DNA of 64,000 nucleotides from assembly GCF_049803795.1 (NCBI RefSeq), contig NZ_JBNAGJ010000001.1, positions 248,001-312,000 of the forward strand. The letters are read 5' to 3'. The stretch comes from Thalassobius sp002708925 (GTDB taxonomy: Bacteria > Pseudomonadota > Alphaproteobacteria > Rhodobacterales > Rhodobacteraceae). Position numbers and translations under genes: made by a program. The notes under the pieces are model-generated. The model searched no databases. It was not told the DNA's origin and was given only the letters and a program-made list of their open reading frames with translations. Below are positions 1 through 8,471 of this stretch, in pieces (the stretch's first letter is position 1; each line of letters opens with the position of its first letter).

Positions 1-823
1 CGGCGAGGCGCGCTTTCACTGCCTCTTTGATCCCTTCGCCGAATGCGCCATCAGCGGTCACGACATGGCAATCTAGCGCCGCCTCATTCTCTTGCATCTG
101 CCACAGATGAACGTGGTGGACATCATGCACACCATCGACGTCCCTGATTGCAGCAACAACAGCATCATTGTCGACGTCGGGCGGGCTACCAAGCATCAGG
201 ATGCGGATGGGTTTGCCGATCTCGGTGGTGGCCAGGTAAAGGATATAGACCGCGATACCGATCGTGATCGCCGGATCGACCCACCACATGTTATAGAGCA
301 GGATGAGCGAGCCGCCGATAATTACGGCAACAGAGGCCAACGCGTCCGACAGGTTGTGCAGGAAAAGCGCCCGGATGTTCACGCTGCCCTTTTGCATCGA
401 ATACGTCAGCAGCGCCGTCAAAGTGTCGACGACCAGCGCCACCGAGCCCAAGATCACCACGGTCCAACCGGCCACTTCGGTTGGTTCGATCATACGCATT
501 CCGCCTTCGTAGATGAGATAGACACCAACGAGGATGAGGGTGGTGTAGTTGATCAAGGCAGCCACAACTTCGATACGACCATAGCCGAATGTCATGCGAG
601 CATCTGCCGGGCGTCTGGCGATCTTTCGCGCCGCAAAGGCAATCACCAAGGATGCCATGTCGGAGAAATTGTGCAGAGCATCCGCGATGAGCGCCAGACT
701 GCCGGATAAGATCCCACCGACGATCTGCGCAACAGTTAGAAGAGCGTTGGCCCAGATTGCGATGGAAACACGGCGATCCCCGGAAGCCGGATCAATATGC
801 GCGTGACCGTGATCATGAGGCAT
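1..823 (-). CDS. Cation diffusion facilitator (CDF) metal efflux protein, 3' end outside window
   Basis: The reverse strand reads without interruption from an ATG at 823 to the window edge, giving about 274 residues. The start (MPHDHGHAHID) is histidine-rich, as in zinc/cobalt CDF exporters. Several hydrophobic segments follow, and the two HxxxD metal-site motifs of the family are visible (ALHNFSD in the second membrane segment, LHNLSDA in the fifth). The distal part has the cytoplasmic-domain style DVDGVHDVHHVHLW. It should export Zn2+ or a similar divalent cation in exchange for protons at the inner membrane. The start overlaps the end of the transglutaminase-like gene by 11 bases, so the two are probably co-transcribed from the MerR-type promoter at 1614-1644. 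The exact metal cannot be told. Confidence 0.93.
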   Translation of the reverse strand, partial: MPHDHGHAHIDPASGDRRVSIAIWANALLTVAQIVGGILSGSLALIADALHNFSDMASLVIAFAARKIARRPADARMTFGYGRIEVVAALINYTTLILVGVYLIYEGGMRMIEPTEVAGWTVVILGSVALVVDTLTALLTYSMQKGSVNIRALFLHNLSDALASVAVIIGGSLILLYNMWWVDPAITIGIAVYILYLATTEIGKPIRILMLGSPPDVDNDAVVAAIRDVDGVHDVHHVHLWQMQENEAALDCHVVTADGAFGEGIKEAVKARLA

Positions 824-1586
824 GACGGGATTCCTTGTGCTTATGATTTGGTAAAGACAAGCCGGGAATTTGCGGAACATTGCCCGATCTGATCCGGCGC
901 ACGCGGGCGTTCATCCAATGGCGGATGATATGGCGATACAATATGCCCTTTACGAAGCTGAACGCCTGCTGATGAGTGGCGTAGAATTCGTCTGGTGCGT
1001 CGAAAACACCAAAGTCCTGAGCGATGCCGGTCTCTTGGATGTAGGTATCGCCGCCCGTCCACTCCACAGGTGGAGCCTGCAGGCAGTCGGTTCCTGCCCC
1101 GTAACCGCAGAGGCTCGGTGAATCGGTAAATGTGGATTGGAGCGCCGAAAGAAACTCTGAGTCCAGAATGAACCCTTCTAGGTTCGCCCAACCCGTCTCC
1201 GTCTCTACCTCAACCCAAGAGTGGACGATCTCATTGGGGGCAAGAGGATAGACGAGCTCTGGCACAACACCCCGTTGCAGCTCTTTGTGGATCGTGAATC
1301 CATGCAGGCGGCACCGCACACCTACCGCGCGCAACAAGGCCATAAGTAACGTGCCCTTGGTATTGCACTGGCCAAAACCGTCCGTGAGGACATCGGCGGC
1401 CGGGATATCGTCTGCGCGGTTATACCCAAAGGCAATTTCATTGCGTACGAAATCGTAGACCGCGCCAATACGGTCATGGGTCGCAAGAGCTTTCCACCCT
1501 CTTTCCGCAACCAACTGCTCAATCGACGGATGGCCGAAATTCAGGATTGGGGTGGCTGCTAACAGCCGGTCTTCTGCGCTCATCAT
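813..1586 (-). CDS. Transglutaminase-like cysteine peptidase-fold protein
   Basis: A 257-residue protein with the transglutaminase-core pattern: Cys74 in GFGQCNTKG, His122 in VHSWVEVE, and an acidic residue in WANLEGFILD. No signal peptide is visible, so it is probably cytoplasmic. ATG 1586 is chosen because GAGGAG lies just upstream. It is first in a two-gene unit with the CDF exporter, transcribed from the MerR-type promoter at 1614-1644. Its role in metal response is unknown. Peptide or protein processing, or metal-thiol handling, are guesses. Confidence 0.8.
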   Translation of the reverse strand: MMSAEDRLLAATPILNFGHPSIEQLVAERGWKALATHDRIGAVYDFVRNEIAFGYNRADDIPAADVLTDGFGQCNTKGTLLMALLRAVGVRCRLHGFTIHKELQRGVVPELVYPLAPNEIVHSWVEVETETGWANLEGFILDSEFLSALQSTFTDSPSLCGYGAGTDCLQAPPVEWTGGDTYIQETGIAQDFGVFDAPDEFYATHQQAFSFVKGILYRHIIRHWMNARVRRIRSGNVPQIPGLSLPNHKHKESRHAS

Positions 1587-1613
1587 ACATCTCCTCGAAT
1601 CGTCTTTGAGTAA

Positions 1614-1644
1614 GGTATAATTGCTACAGTGACTATAGGTTCAA
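1614..1644 (-). promoter_or_regulatory. MerR-type promoter for the transglutaminase/CDF unit
   Basis: On the reverse strand a -35 TTGAAC (1644-1639) and a -10 TATACC (1619-1614) are separated by exactly 19 bases. The spacer carries the dyad CTATAGTCACTGTAG. The overlong 19-bp spacer with a central CTATAG-type dyad is the hallmark of promoters distorted and activated by MerR-family metal sensors. It lies 28 bases upstream of the ATG at 1586. Confidence 0.85.
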
Positions 1645-1653
1645 GGCTTAACT

Positions 1654-1980
1654 TTAAGCGCTGCGTGGACCTAGGAGAATGACGGCAGCGCCAAAGAGGC
1701 AGACAGCCGCCCCCATTGCATCCCACCGGTCAGGCCGCTGGCCCTCAACCAGCCACATCCACGTAACTGATGCTGCGATATACACCCCGCCATAAGCCGC
1801 AAATGCTCGCCCCGCGACGGTGGTATCGACCTGCGCCAGCAACCAACCAAACGCTAACAAGGCGCATCCTCCCGGGAGTATCCAAAATGGGGTTGCCCCG
1901 AGCCGCCACCAGGTCCAGATCGCGAAGCAACCGGCAATTTCGGCCAATGCGGCGAGTGGGTAAGCGGCCAGTGCTGGCAT
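1654..1980 (-). CDS. ynfA: YnfA/UPF0060 family small membrane protein
   Basis: A 108-residue protein with four hydrophobic segments. It has the family signatures AALAEIAGCFAIWTWWRLG near the start, AAYGGVYIAASVTWMW in the middle and PDRWDAMGAAVCLFGAAVIL near the end. UPF0060/YnfA proteins are related to small multidrug resistance transporters. The ATG is two bases past the stop of the MerR-type regulator, so the two are almost certainly co-transcribed. Substrate unknown; the setting suggests metal or cationic compound resistance. Confidence 0.9.
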   Translation of the reverse strand: MPALAAYPLAALAEIAGCFAIWTWWRLGATPFWILPGGCALLAFGWLLAQVDTTVAGRAFAAYGGVYIAASVTWMWLVEGQRPDRWDAMGAAVCLFGAAVILLGPRSA

Positions 1981-1982
1981 TA

Positions 1983-2411
1983 CTAGGCTCCAATCTCATC
2001 GTGGTTGGTCAGGCACTCAGAATGATCGCGTAGAACTTCGAGAACCTTACAGTCGGCCGTATTGCCTCCGCTGCATTCGTGGATCATCCGTTTCAGCTCT
2101 GTGCGCAGCGCTTTCAAGCGATCCATCCGCAATTCGACCTGTTTGAGTTGTCGACGAGCGATGGAGTCGGCCTCATGGCAAGATCGATCCGGATTGTCGC
2201 TAAGATCAAGTAGCTCGCGGATCGCCTCCAGCGGAAATCCCAACTGGCGCGCGTGTCGAATAAAGGACAAGCGATCGACTTCGGCGTAACCGTAACGCCG
2301 CTGCCCGCCTTCAGTGCGACCCGGTTCGGGCATCAGGCCGATCTGTTCATAGTATCGAATGGTTTGGACTTTTGTTCCGGTCTTCTTTCCCAAGCTTCCA
2401 ATTGTCAGCAT
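1983..2411 (-). CDS. MerR-family metal-responsive transcriptional regulator (ZntR/CadR/PbrR type)
   Basis: A 142-residue regulator. The N-terminal winged helix carries the typical VQTIRYYEQIGLMPEPGR signature at residues 15-32, followed by the long dimerisation helix. Cysteines at 78, 113, 121 and 133 (SCHEAD, ECSGG, ADCKV, SECL) match the metal-binding pattern of Zn/Cd/Pb sensors rather than copper or mercury sensors. It is the only regulator in the cluster, and four promoters with 19-bp spacers surround it. It is therefore the likely activator of the CDF unit, the Sco operon, the P-type ATPase unit and the second L,D-transpeptidase. ATG 2411 has GGAGG seven bases upstream. Confidence 0.9.
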   Translation of the reverse strand: MLTIGSLGKKTGTKVQTIRYYEQIGLMPEPGRTEGGQRRYGYAEVDRLSFIRHARQLGFPLEAIRELLDLSDNPDRSCHEADSIARRQLKQVELRMDRLKALRTELKRMIHECSGGNTADCKVLEVLRDHSECLTNHDEIGA

Positions 2412-2424
2412 GCAACCTCCATAT

Positions 2425-2445
2425 CTATAGTGTTGGTAGCTATAG
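2425..2445. promoter_or_regulatory. Possible autoregulatory dyad upstream of the merR-type gene
   Basis: Two CTATAG hexamers (2425-2430 and 2440-2445) are spaced nine bases apart just upstream of the regulator start. They resemble the half-sites in the four MerR-type promoters nearby, but no clean -35/-10 pair with a 19-bp spacer is visible. Self-control of the regulator gene is a weak inference. Confidence 0.4.
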
Positions 2446-2515
2446 CTATTGGCATGCGCAAGCGAGCACTGTAATCACAGGTCCGTGAAGGGCTGCTTCT
2501 TAGCCAAGAAATAGC

Positions 2516-2546
2516 TTGAACCTCTAGCAGCTAGAACATTTAGACC
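2516..2546 (+). promoter_or_regulatory. MerR-type promoter for the Sco-Dsb-M23-ZIP-LspA operon
   Basis: TTGAAC (2516-2521) and TAGACC (2541-2546) are separated by 19 bases containing the near-palindrome CTCTAGCAGCTAGAA. It points toward the ATG at 2584 and would give a leader of about 30 bases. Same architecture as the other three metal-cluster promoters. Confidence 0.85.
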
Positions 2547-2583
2547 GCTGTAAAAATGGGCGGAATCGGGCGTAATACGACCA

Positions 2584-3180
2584 ATGAGATTTTCTACGTT
2601 ACAAAAAATGCTTTGGGGACTCGTCACAATCGCGATTGTTGGGTTCATTTGGCTGCAGGTTTCTACCAGAAGCGAACCGCGGGCTGATGATCCTGCGTTC
2701 CGGGCGGATTTCGAACTGACCGATCACCAAGGCAAGGTGCAGACGGACGAAGACTTCGCAGGGCGCTGGATGCTCGTGTTCTTCGGCTTTGCGAATTGCC
2801 CTGATGTCTGCCCCACGACCTTGGCCGAGGTTGCCGCCGTCATGGATGGGCTCGGCTCTAACGCGGCCCAAGTCCAGCCTCTTTTCATTTCGATTGATCC
2901 GGAACGTGATACGCCCGAACAACTGGCAGGGTTTGTCCCGGCCTTTGATGCCAATATCATCGGTCTCACCGGTACAGCGGATCAGATCAAGCGAACGTCC
3001 GAAACCTTCCGTGTATATTACGAGAAGATCGAAGAGGCGGCTTCGCCCAATGGGTACACGATGGGGCATTCCTCTCAGCTGTTCCTCTTTGATCCCCAAG
3101 GCGGATATGTCGGGGCTTGGACATATGGCACATCAGCTGAAGAAATTCTTTCTGACCTTAAGGCGCGGATGTCGATATGA
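2584..3180 (+). CDS. SCO1/SenC-family copper chaperone (first copy)
   Basis: A 198-residue protein with one N-terminal membrane anchor (residues 10-26) and a periplasmic thioredoxin-like domain. Cys72 and Cys76 form the CPDVC motif and His162 in MGHSSQLF is the third copper ligand. Sco proteins deliver copper to the CuA site of cytochrome oxidase or act as thiol-disulfide proteins. First gene after the MerR-type promoter at 2516-2546. It overlaps dsbB by four bases. A second Sco protein is encoded at 4745. Confidence 0.93.
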   Translation: MRFSTLQKMLWGLVTIAIVGFIWLQVSTRSEPRADDPAFRADFELTDHQGKVQTDEDFAGRWMLVFFGFANCPDVCPTTLAEVAAVMDGLGSNAAQVQPLFISIDPERDTPEQLAGFVPAFDANIIGLTGTADQIKRTSETFRVYYEKIEEAASPNGYTMGHSSQLFLFDPQGGYVGAWTYGTSAEEILSDLKARMSI

Positions 3181-3602
3181 GCCGATTGATGTCAAAAGAG
3201 ACGGCTTTGACCGCCGCGTGGATCGTCGCTTTGGGGAGTTCCCTGGCCGTGCTCTATATCGGTGAGGTTCTGGGGCAGGCTCCTTGCAATCTGTGCTGGC
3301 TTCAGCGCGCTTTCATGTTTCCGCTAGCCATCGTTCTTGGCCTTGGTCTCTGGTGGGAAGATCATCGGGTCGGCCGCTACGGTATTGCACTCGCCCTTGG
3401 TGGGGCCGCCATCGCACTTTGGCATCTGGGCCTCTACGCTGGAATTCTGCCGGAGCGCATTCAGCCCTGCACTGCGACCGGCCCGTCTTGCACCGATGAC
3501 AATCAGGTCTTCCTCGGCGTCCCAATCCCGCTCTTGTCGCTGATCGCCTTCGGGTTGATCGCGGTCCTGTCCATTTTCTCCCTGAAGGAACCACGCACAT
3601 GA
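3177..3602 (+). CDS. DsbB/BdbC-type disulfide bond formation membrane protein
   Basis: 141 residues, four hydrophobic helices. One redox pair lies at Cys37/Cys40 (APCNLCWLQR) and the second at Cys98/Cys105 (QPCTATGPSC). This matches DsbB-family quinone reductases that reoxidise a DsbA-type partner. The start overlaps the Sco gene and the end overlaps the DsbA-like gene, so the three are translationally coupled. It probably forms a dedicated oxidising pair with the next gene product. Confidence 0.92.
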   Translation: MSRLMSKETALTAAWIVALGSSLAVLYIGEVLGQAPCNLCWLQRAFMFPLAIVLGLGLWWEDHRVGRYGIALALGGAAIALWHLGLYAGILPERIQPCTATGPSCTDDNQVFLGVPIPLLSLIAFGLIAVLSIFSLKEPRT

Positions 3603-4258
3603 AAAACAAATCGATCGTTCTATCGGTCCTTCTCGTCGGTCTTGCAGTCTTTGCGGCCGCCGTTTGGTTTCAGTCGCGCTCGGCCTCGGTGGTTCAGGTT
3701 GAGCTAGTCCAGCCGGAAATCGCGGAAACACTAATCCGGTCCTACTCTCCAATCATTGGTCCGGAAGAAGCCCCTGTGACTATAGTCGAGTTCTTCGATC
3801 CGGCTTGCGAAGCCTGCCGCGCCTTCCATCCGATTGTGAAGGACATACTGGCCGAGCATGACGGCGAAGTACGCGTTGTGCTGAGATATACTCCCTTCCA
3901 CGGAGAAGCTTCAGAACAGGCCATTCGTGTGCTCGAAGCGGCACGCATGCAGGGCGTTTTTGAGCCGGTTCTCGAAGCACTCCTTGAGTACCAACCCCGT
4001 TGGGCCTCCCATGGTGCCCCCGCGCCCGGATTAATCCTTGCGATTGCTGAACAGGCTGGTCTTGACGCGGAAAGCGCGCAAACGCAGATGATGGCTCCTC
4101 AAACAGTTGGCGTTCTCAATCAAGATCGCGCTGATGTGGAGGCGGTTGGCGTGCGAGGCACCCCCACCTTCTTCGTAAATGGTAAACCCCTTGATCCCTT
4201 CGGCGCTGATGAACTCCGCGCACTCGTTGCAGCGGAAGTCTCGGCAAGTGGATCTTGA
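3599..4258 (+). CDS. DsbA/BdbD-type periplasmic thioredoxin-fold protein
   Basis: 219 residues with an N-terminal signal/anchor (residues 5-24). The thioredoxin-fold active site is Cys70-x-x-Cys73 in DPACEACRAFHP, and the cis-proline loop GVRGTPTFFVNG lies near the C-terminus. It should introduce disulfides into envelope proteins and be reoxidised by the DsbB-like protein encoded immediately upstream with a four-base overlap. Likely clients in this cluster are the cysteine-containing Sco and DUF411 proteins (inference). Confidence 0.92.
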   Translation: MKNKSIVLSVLLVGLAVFAAAVWFQSRSASVVQVELVQPEIAETLIRSYSPIIGPEEAPVTIVEFFDPACEACRAFHPIVKDILAEHDGEVRVVLRYTPFHGEASEQAIRVLEAARMQGVFEPVLEALLEYQPRWASHGAPAPGLILAIAEQAGLDAESAQTQMMAPQTVGVLNQDRADVEAVGVRGTPTFFVNGKPLDPFGADELRALVAAEVSASGS

Positions 4259-4283
4259 ACAGAAGACTCTTAGGAAAAACCTC

Positions 4284-4745
4284 ATGAAATCATCAACCTT
4301 CACTGCCATCGCATTCAGTATCTTGATCGGGCTACCCGCAACGTCATTAGCCGGTTCGGAAGACATGGTGGTCGAAAACGCATGGGCCCGCGCGTCTATC
4401 GGTACCAACCGTCCGGGCGTAGCCTACATGACCCTGCGCAACACGGGCACTGACCCGGTGACATTGGTCGGGCTGGAAACCCCATTGGCCATGATGCCGG
4501 ACATCCACGAAACCACGACTGATTCAAATGGTGTCAGTTCCATGGGCCCTGTCGGTGAAATCATCATTTCTCCGGGCGAGAGTGTTTCGCTGGAACCGGG
4601 CGGCATGCATGCCATGTTGATGCGGTTGCAAACCAAGATGGTCGAAGGAGAGACCTTTCCGCTGACACTGAACTTTGCAGATGGCGGGACACTGACTGTT
4701 GACGTTCCCATTCTTGGCATTGCCGCGCGTGGGCCTGAGGGCTGA
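4284..4745 (+). CDS. PCuAC-family periplasmic copper chaperone
   Basis: 153 residues from ATG 4284. An upstream in-frame ATG at 4179 lies inside the preceding gene and would bury the signal peptide (MKSSTFTAIAFSILIGLPAT), so it is rejected. The copper-site pattern of the family is present: Met70/71, His75, Met87, then 21 residues to His109-x-Met111. PCuAC proteins bind Cu(I) and work with Sco proteins in assembling the CuA centre. Its stop overlaps the start of the second Sco gene (TGATG). Confidence 0.92.
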   Translation: MKSSTFTAIAFSILIGLPATSLAGSEDMVVENAWARASIGTNRPGVAYMTLRNTGTDPVTLVGLETPLAMMPDIHETTTDSNGVSSMGPVGEIIISPGESVSLEPGGMHAMLMRLQTKMVEGETFPLTLNFADGGTLTVDVPILGIAARGPEG

Positions 4746-5365
4746 TGAACCGAAGAACCTTTTTCACTTATGGTGCCGCAATAAGCGGGGCGCTTGCGCT
4801 CACGCTATTTATCGGCTGGTGGCGGGTGGACGGTCCTGGCGCGTCTGAACCTGTAGTTCAGCGACCCTTGCCGCTCACCCAGATGGACTTTCAGATGACC
4901 GATCAAGGCGGTGCAACCGTCGGACCCGCGTCGCTTCTGGGCAATCCATCCATGGTGTTTTTTGGCTTCACATACTGCCCCGATGTTTGCCCAACCACAT
5001 TGTCGGATATTTCTGGCTGGCTTGACGACCTTGGAGATGATGTTGCGGACATGAACGTCGTGTTCATCACGGTCGATCCGGAGCGCGATACCGTGGACGC
5101 CATGGCGGAATATGTCAATTATTTTCACCCTGCTATCCAAGGCTGGAACGGGACGCTTGAAGAGACAGCGCGCGCTGCCGCTGGCTTCCGTGCGCGCTAT
5201 GAGAAGGTCGCTACGGACGGCGACTATACGATGAACCATACGGCAAGCGTCTTTCTCTTTGATGCTGAGGGGCAGTTTTCCGGCACAATAGACTACCATG
5301 AACAACGGGAATTTGCGGTGCCAAAAATCCGCCGCGTCCTGACAATAGAAGAAGAAACATCATGA
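4745..5365 (+). CDS. SCO1/SenC-family protein (second copy)
   Basis: 206 residues. An N-terminal membrane anchor (about 10-25) is followed by a thioredoxin-like domain with CPDVC (Cys78, Cys82) and His165 in YTMNHTASVF. It is clearly related to the first Sco copy at 2584 but diverged. It is translationally coupled to the PCuAC gene, which supports a joint copper relay. It overlaps the M23 peptidase gene by four bases. Confidence 0.93.
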   Translation: MNRRTFFTYGAAISGALALTLFIGWWRVDGPGASEPVVQRPLPLTQMDFQMTDQGGATVGPASLLGNPSMVFFGFTYCPDVCPTTLSDISGWLDDLGDDVADMNVVFITVDPERDTVDAMAEYVNYFHPAIQGWNGTLEETARAAAGFRARYEKVATDGDYTMNHTASVFLFDAEGQFSGTIDYHEQREFAVPKIRRVLTIEEETS

Positions 5366-6735
5366 AGTTGAGGTATCCTGCATTTGGTGTCTTAGGCGCT
5401 TCTTTAGTCCTAACGCTAGTCTTGGCATCACAGGCCAACTGGGGAATGTCCCGGGCACCCGACGCACTTGCTGCGGCGTCGAATTGGCAGCCCGTTCCCT
5501 TGCAACAACCATCTATGTCGCTTCAAACAGAGTCACCCTCTTGGAGCACGATTGCGGCAGCTGACAAAGTCATTTGGTCCTCAGAGCCGCCGGAGCCTCT
5601 AGCTTACGACGGAGCGTTTTGGGAAATGTCCTCGCCAGTGGTAACCTGGTCGGGCACCTTGTCCTCAGGTGAAACCTTAGATGCATTGCTGTCTGCGGCG
5701 GGCCTTTCTGCTGGCGATCGCGCCGAAGTAGCTTTGGCCATGGCGGCAGAATATGACCTGCGCAAGCTTAGACCCGGATATGGCATCGAAATTGAAACTT
5801 CCGTTTCCGGATCGCTTAATCGAGCCGTATTGTCTGTTGACGAAGGCGTCCAAATCGAAGCGGTTTTCACAGATGAGACTGCCACTCGGAGAATATTGCC
5901 TGAGCCTGATCTGGTGCTGCGGGCGGCAGATACGACGGTGCAAAACTCGATTTCGGCAACTCTTGCATCGGCAGATGTTCCCGCTCGGTTTGCCGTAGAC
6001 TTGGCTGAGATGTTGGGAGGGACCGTTGACTTCCGGCGTGATTTGAAAGGCGACGAACCGTTGCAATTGATGTGGCGTGAAGCCAGGCTCGGCGACCAGA
6101 TTATCGGACAACCTCACCTGTCCTTCGCAGCGCTGACCATCGACGAAACCCGCTATGAGATCGTGTGGCCGGACGACAACTCTGGCAACGCGACAATTTT
6201 TGTCGATGGAGAAGTGTTGCGCGTGTTCGCGCAGCCTGTGAAGGGAGCGCGGTTGAGTTCCGTGTATGGCAACCGCAGACATCCGATTTATGGAGATGTG
6301 CGCATGCATACAGGGGTCGATTTTGCAGCTCCGCATGGGACGCCCGTTTATGCCACCGCACCTGGAACTATTTCCTTTGTTGGTCGACGCGGCGGCTATG
6401 GACGCGTGGTCGAGATCGCGCATGGCTCGGATACTATGACCCGCTATGCGCACCTGAGTTCTGTGCCCGACGGTCTTTCGGTCGGAGAAAGGGTTACAGC
6501 GGGCGAGACGATCGGTCGCGTTGGTGCGACAGGAACTGCAACAGGTCCAAATCTGCATTATGAAGTGCGGGTGGATGGTCGACCCACAGATCCAATGTCG
6601 GAAGAACGGCTTGCCGAAGCGGCAAGAGCAGAAGGAACCAATCCAGACATTGTAGCACGTCTTCATGAGAGCCGGGCACAGTTTACTGGTTTACTTGATC
6701 AGGATGTCGCTCAAACGATGTCAGAAAGTCTTTAG
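5362..6735 (+). CDS. M23-family metallopeptidase, putative murein hydrolase
   Basis: 457 residues. A hydrophobic N-terminal segment is followed by a long region resembling the LysM/OapA-like part of cell-wall hydrolases, then a C-terminal peptidase domain. Zinc ligands fit the M23 pattern: His316-x-x-x-Asp320 (MHTGVDF), His364 (RYAHLS) and His399 (NLHYEV). Such enzymes cut peptide cross-links of peptidoglycan in the periplasm. It sits inside the metal-induced operon, coupled to the second Sco gene. Confidence 0.92.
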   Translation: MKLRYPAFGVLGASLVLTLVLASQANWGMSRAPDALAAASNWQPVPLQQPSMSLQTESPSWSTIAAADKVIWSSEPPEPLAYDGAFWEMSSPVVTWSGTLSSGETLDALLSAAGLSAGDRAEVALAMAAEYDLRKLRPGYGIEIETSVSGSLNRAVLSVDEGVQIEAVFTDETATRRILPEPDLVLRAADTTVQNSISATLASADVPARFAVDLAEMLGGTVDFRRDLKGDEPLQLMWREARLGDQIIGQPHLSFAALTIDETRYEIVWPDDNSGNATIFVDGEVLRVFAQPVKGARLSSVYGNRRHPIYGDVRMHTGVDFAAPHGTPVYATAPGTISFVGRRGGYGRVVEIAHGSDTMTRYAHLSSVPDGLSVGERVTAGETIGRVGATGTATGPNLHYEVRVDGRPTDPMSEERLAEAARAEGTNPDIVARLHESRAQFTGLLDQDVAQTMSESL

Positions 6736-6738
6736 ATA

Positions 6739-7188
6739 ATGAAAAAACACTTACTCTCCGCCTTGCTCACGCTCTCCTTGGCTGGGCAAGCGATCGCCCA
6801 AACGACCCCAATTGAAGTTATTAAGACGAATGGTTGCGGTTGCTGCCTAGCCTGGATGAAACACCTCGAAGAAAACGGCTTTGAACCCACAGGTGAGGAT
6901 ATGTTTGCAGGCCTTTTTGTCCGCTTCAAACTCGACAATGGCGTTCCGCAACGTATGGTGTCCTGTCACACGGGGCTCATCGACGGATATGTGATCGAAG
7001 GCCATGTCCCAGCGGGTGATATTCGCAGGTTGCTCAGCGAAAGACCGGACGCTGTCGGCCTCGCGGTGCCAGGGATGCCGCTTGGCTCGCCTGGTATGGA
7101 TCAGAGCCGCTGGCGTGAGGCCTACGACGTGTTTCTCATCAACAACGACGGGTCGACAGAAGTCTTCTCAAGCTATTCTGGCGACTGA
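6739..7188 (+). CDS. DUF411 family periplasmic metal-binding protein
   Basis: 149 residues with a signal peptide (MKKHLLSALLTLSLAGQAIA). The DUF411 motif GCGCC is at residues 32-36, MVSCHTGLIDGYVIEGHVPA follows, and the terminal part AVPGMPLGSPGM is typical. DUF411 proteins are found in copper/silver resistance clusters and are thought to bind metal through these cysteines. It starts three bases after the M23 gene. Confidence 0.9.
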   Translation: MKKHLLSALLTLSLAGQAIAQTTPIEVIKTNGCGCCLAWMKHLEENGFEPTGEDMFAGLFVRFKLDNGVPQRMVSCHTGLIDGYVIEGHVPAGDIRRLLSERPDAVGLAVPGMPLGSPGMDQSRWREAYDVFLINNDGSTEVFSSYSGD

Positions 7189-7214
7189 AGAGATTTACAA
7201 CGAAAGATATAAAA

Positions 7215-7997
7215 TTGGACACTCTCTCCCCTATCATGCTCGGATTTCTGGGTAGTCTTGCCGCAGGTTCAATGACCGCCATTGGCGCAATACCCGTGCT
7301 TTTTGGTCGCGTGCCGTCTCGCGCTACCCGAGACCTCTCACTTGGTTTCGCAGCAGGCGTGATGCTGGCGGCATCGTTCTTTTCCTTGATTATACCGGCA
7401 CTTGATGCTGCTGAACTACGGTATGTGAACGAGGCCGCACCGGCAGCTATTGTGTGTATTGCGATCCTCCTCGGGATGGGCGCCGTGGCACTCATGAACG
7501 AGAAACTCCCGCATGAGCATTTCAGCACAGGTCGCGAAGGGCCGGAGGCAGCATCCCTTCGACGGGTGTGGTTGTTCATTATCGCCATCACGATCCACAA
7601 TTTTCCCGAAGGGCTCGCTGTTGGCGTCGGCTTTGGCGCGGACGGTGTATCAGGTGGTATGCCGCTTGCGATCGGGATCGGACTGCAGAACGCGCCCGAA
7701 GGTCTGGCCGTCGCGGTGTCACTGCTCGGCGAAGGGTATTCGAAAGTCCGGGCTTGGGGGATCGCCGCATTAACTGGCATGGTTGAACCCATTGGGGGAC
7801 TTTTGGGTGCGGGGATCATCACGATCTCCGAACCGCTTCTTCCTTGGGGTTTGGCGTTTGCCGCAGGTGCGATGCTCTACGTTATCAGTCACGAGATCAT
7901 TCCTGAAACCCACCGAAGCGGTCATCAGAACAAGGCAACACTTGGCCTTGCGATCGGCTTGGTCATCATGCTGTTTTTGGACGTCTGGCTCGGATAA
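7215..7997 (+). CDS. ZIP-family metal transporter
   Basis: 260 residues with about eight hydrophobic segments. The core motif HNFPEGLAVGVGFG (fourth helix) and the matching QNAPEGLAVAVSLL (fifth helix) identify the ZIP family, which moves Zn2+ or related ions into the cytoplasm. The start is TTG 7215 with GAAAG upstream. ATG 7236 is an alternative seven codons later. An importer in an efflux cluster is notable; some ZIP proteins work bidirectionally or serve to rebalance zinc (inference). Confidence 0.9.
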   Translation: MDTLSPIMLGFLGSLAAGSMTAIGAIPVLFGRVPSRATRDLSLGFAAGVMLAASFFSLIIPALDAAELRYVNEAAPAAIVCIAILLGMGAVALMNEKLPHEHFSTGREGPEAASLRRVWLFIIAITIHNFPEGLAVGVGFGADGVSGGMPLAIGIGLQNAPEGLAVAVSLLGEGYSKVRAWGIAALTGMVEPIGGLLGAGIITISEPLLPWGLAFAAGAMLYVISHEIIPETHRSGHQNKATLGLAIGLVIMLFLDVWLG

Positions 7998-8003
7998 AAA
8001 ACG

Positions 8004-8471
8004 ATGAAGATATTCATCCTTCCCGGCCTGACTACCGTGTTGATCGCTCTTTTCGTGGATCAAGTCACGAAGTTCTTTGTCATGGACAACGCATCCTCGT
8101 TTGCCACCGGCATTCAAATCTTACCCATATTCGACCTTGTGTATGTTCAAAATGATGGGGTTAGCTTCGGGATGTTCGGGGGCATGCCTTGGTGGGGACT
8201 GTCGGCATTGGCGCTTTTGATATGTGCCGTTCTCGGTGTGCTGCTTTTTCGCAGCGACAATCACATTGAAGCTGTCGCGCTTGGTGCGATCATTGGCGGC
8301 GCTCTCGGTAACGTCGTAGATCGCGCTCGTTTTCAAGCTGTTACCGACTTTCTGAGCTTCCACATCGCTGGCCTGTCTTGGCCAGCCTTCAACTTGGCCG
8401 ATGTTTTTGTCGTATGTGGCGTTGGCGTACTTTTGTTGTATCCGGTGTGGGACGCACGTCGTCAGGCATAA
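8004..8471 (+). CDS. lspA: Lipoprotein signal peptidase (signal peptidase II)
   Basis: 155 residues, four membrane segments. The catalytic aspartates fall in the two conserved blocks GNVVDR (Asp106) and FNLAD (Asp133). LspA cleaves lipoprotein signal peptides at the inner membrane. This is probably an accessory copy dedicated to the cluster, which itself encodes two lipoproteins (8462-8971 and 11623-11898). Last gene of the operon starting at 2584. Its end overlaps the convergent L,D-transpeptidase gene by ten bases. Confidence 0.95.
   Translation: MKIFILPGLTTVLIALFVDQVTKFFVMDNASSFATGIQILPIFDLVYVQNDGVSFGMFGGMPWWGLSALALLICAVLGVLLFRSDNHIEAVALGAIIGGALGNVVDRARFQAVTDFLSFHIAGLSWPAFNLADVFVVCGVGVLLLYPVWDARRQA

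Noticed and set aside
5677..6666. Long reverse-strand frame (329 codons) opposite the M23 peptidase
   Set aside because: Exact antisense of a gene with clear catalytic motifs; no family features and no ribosome site.
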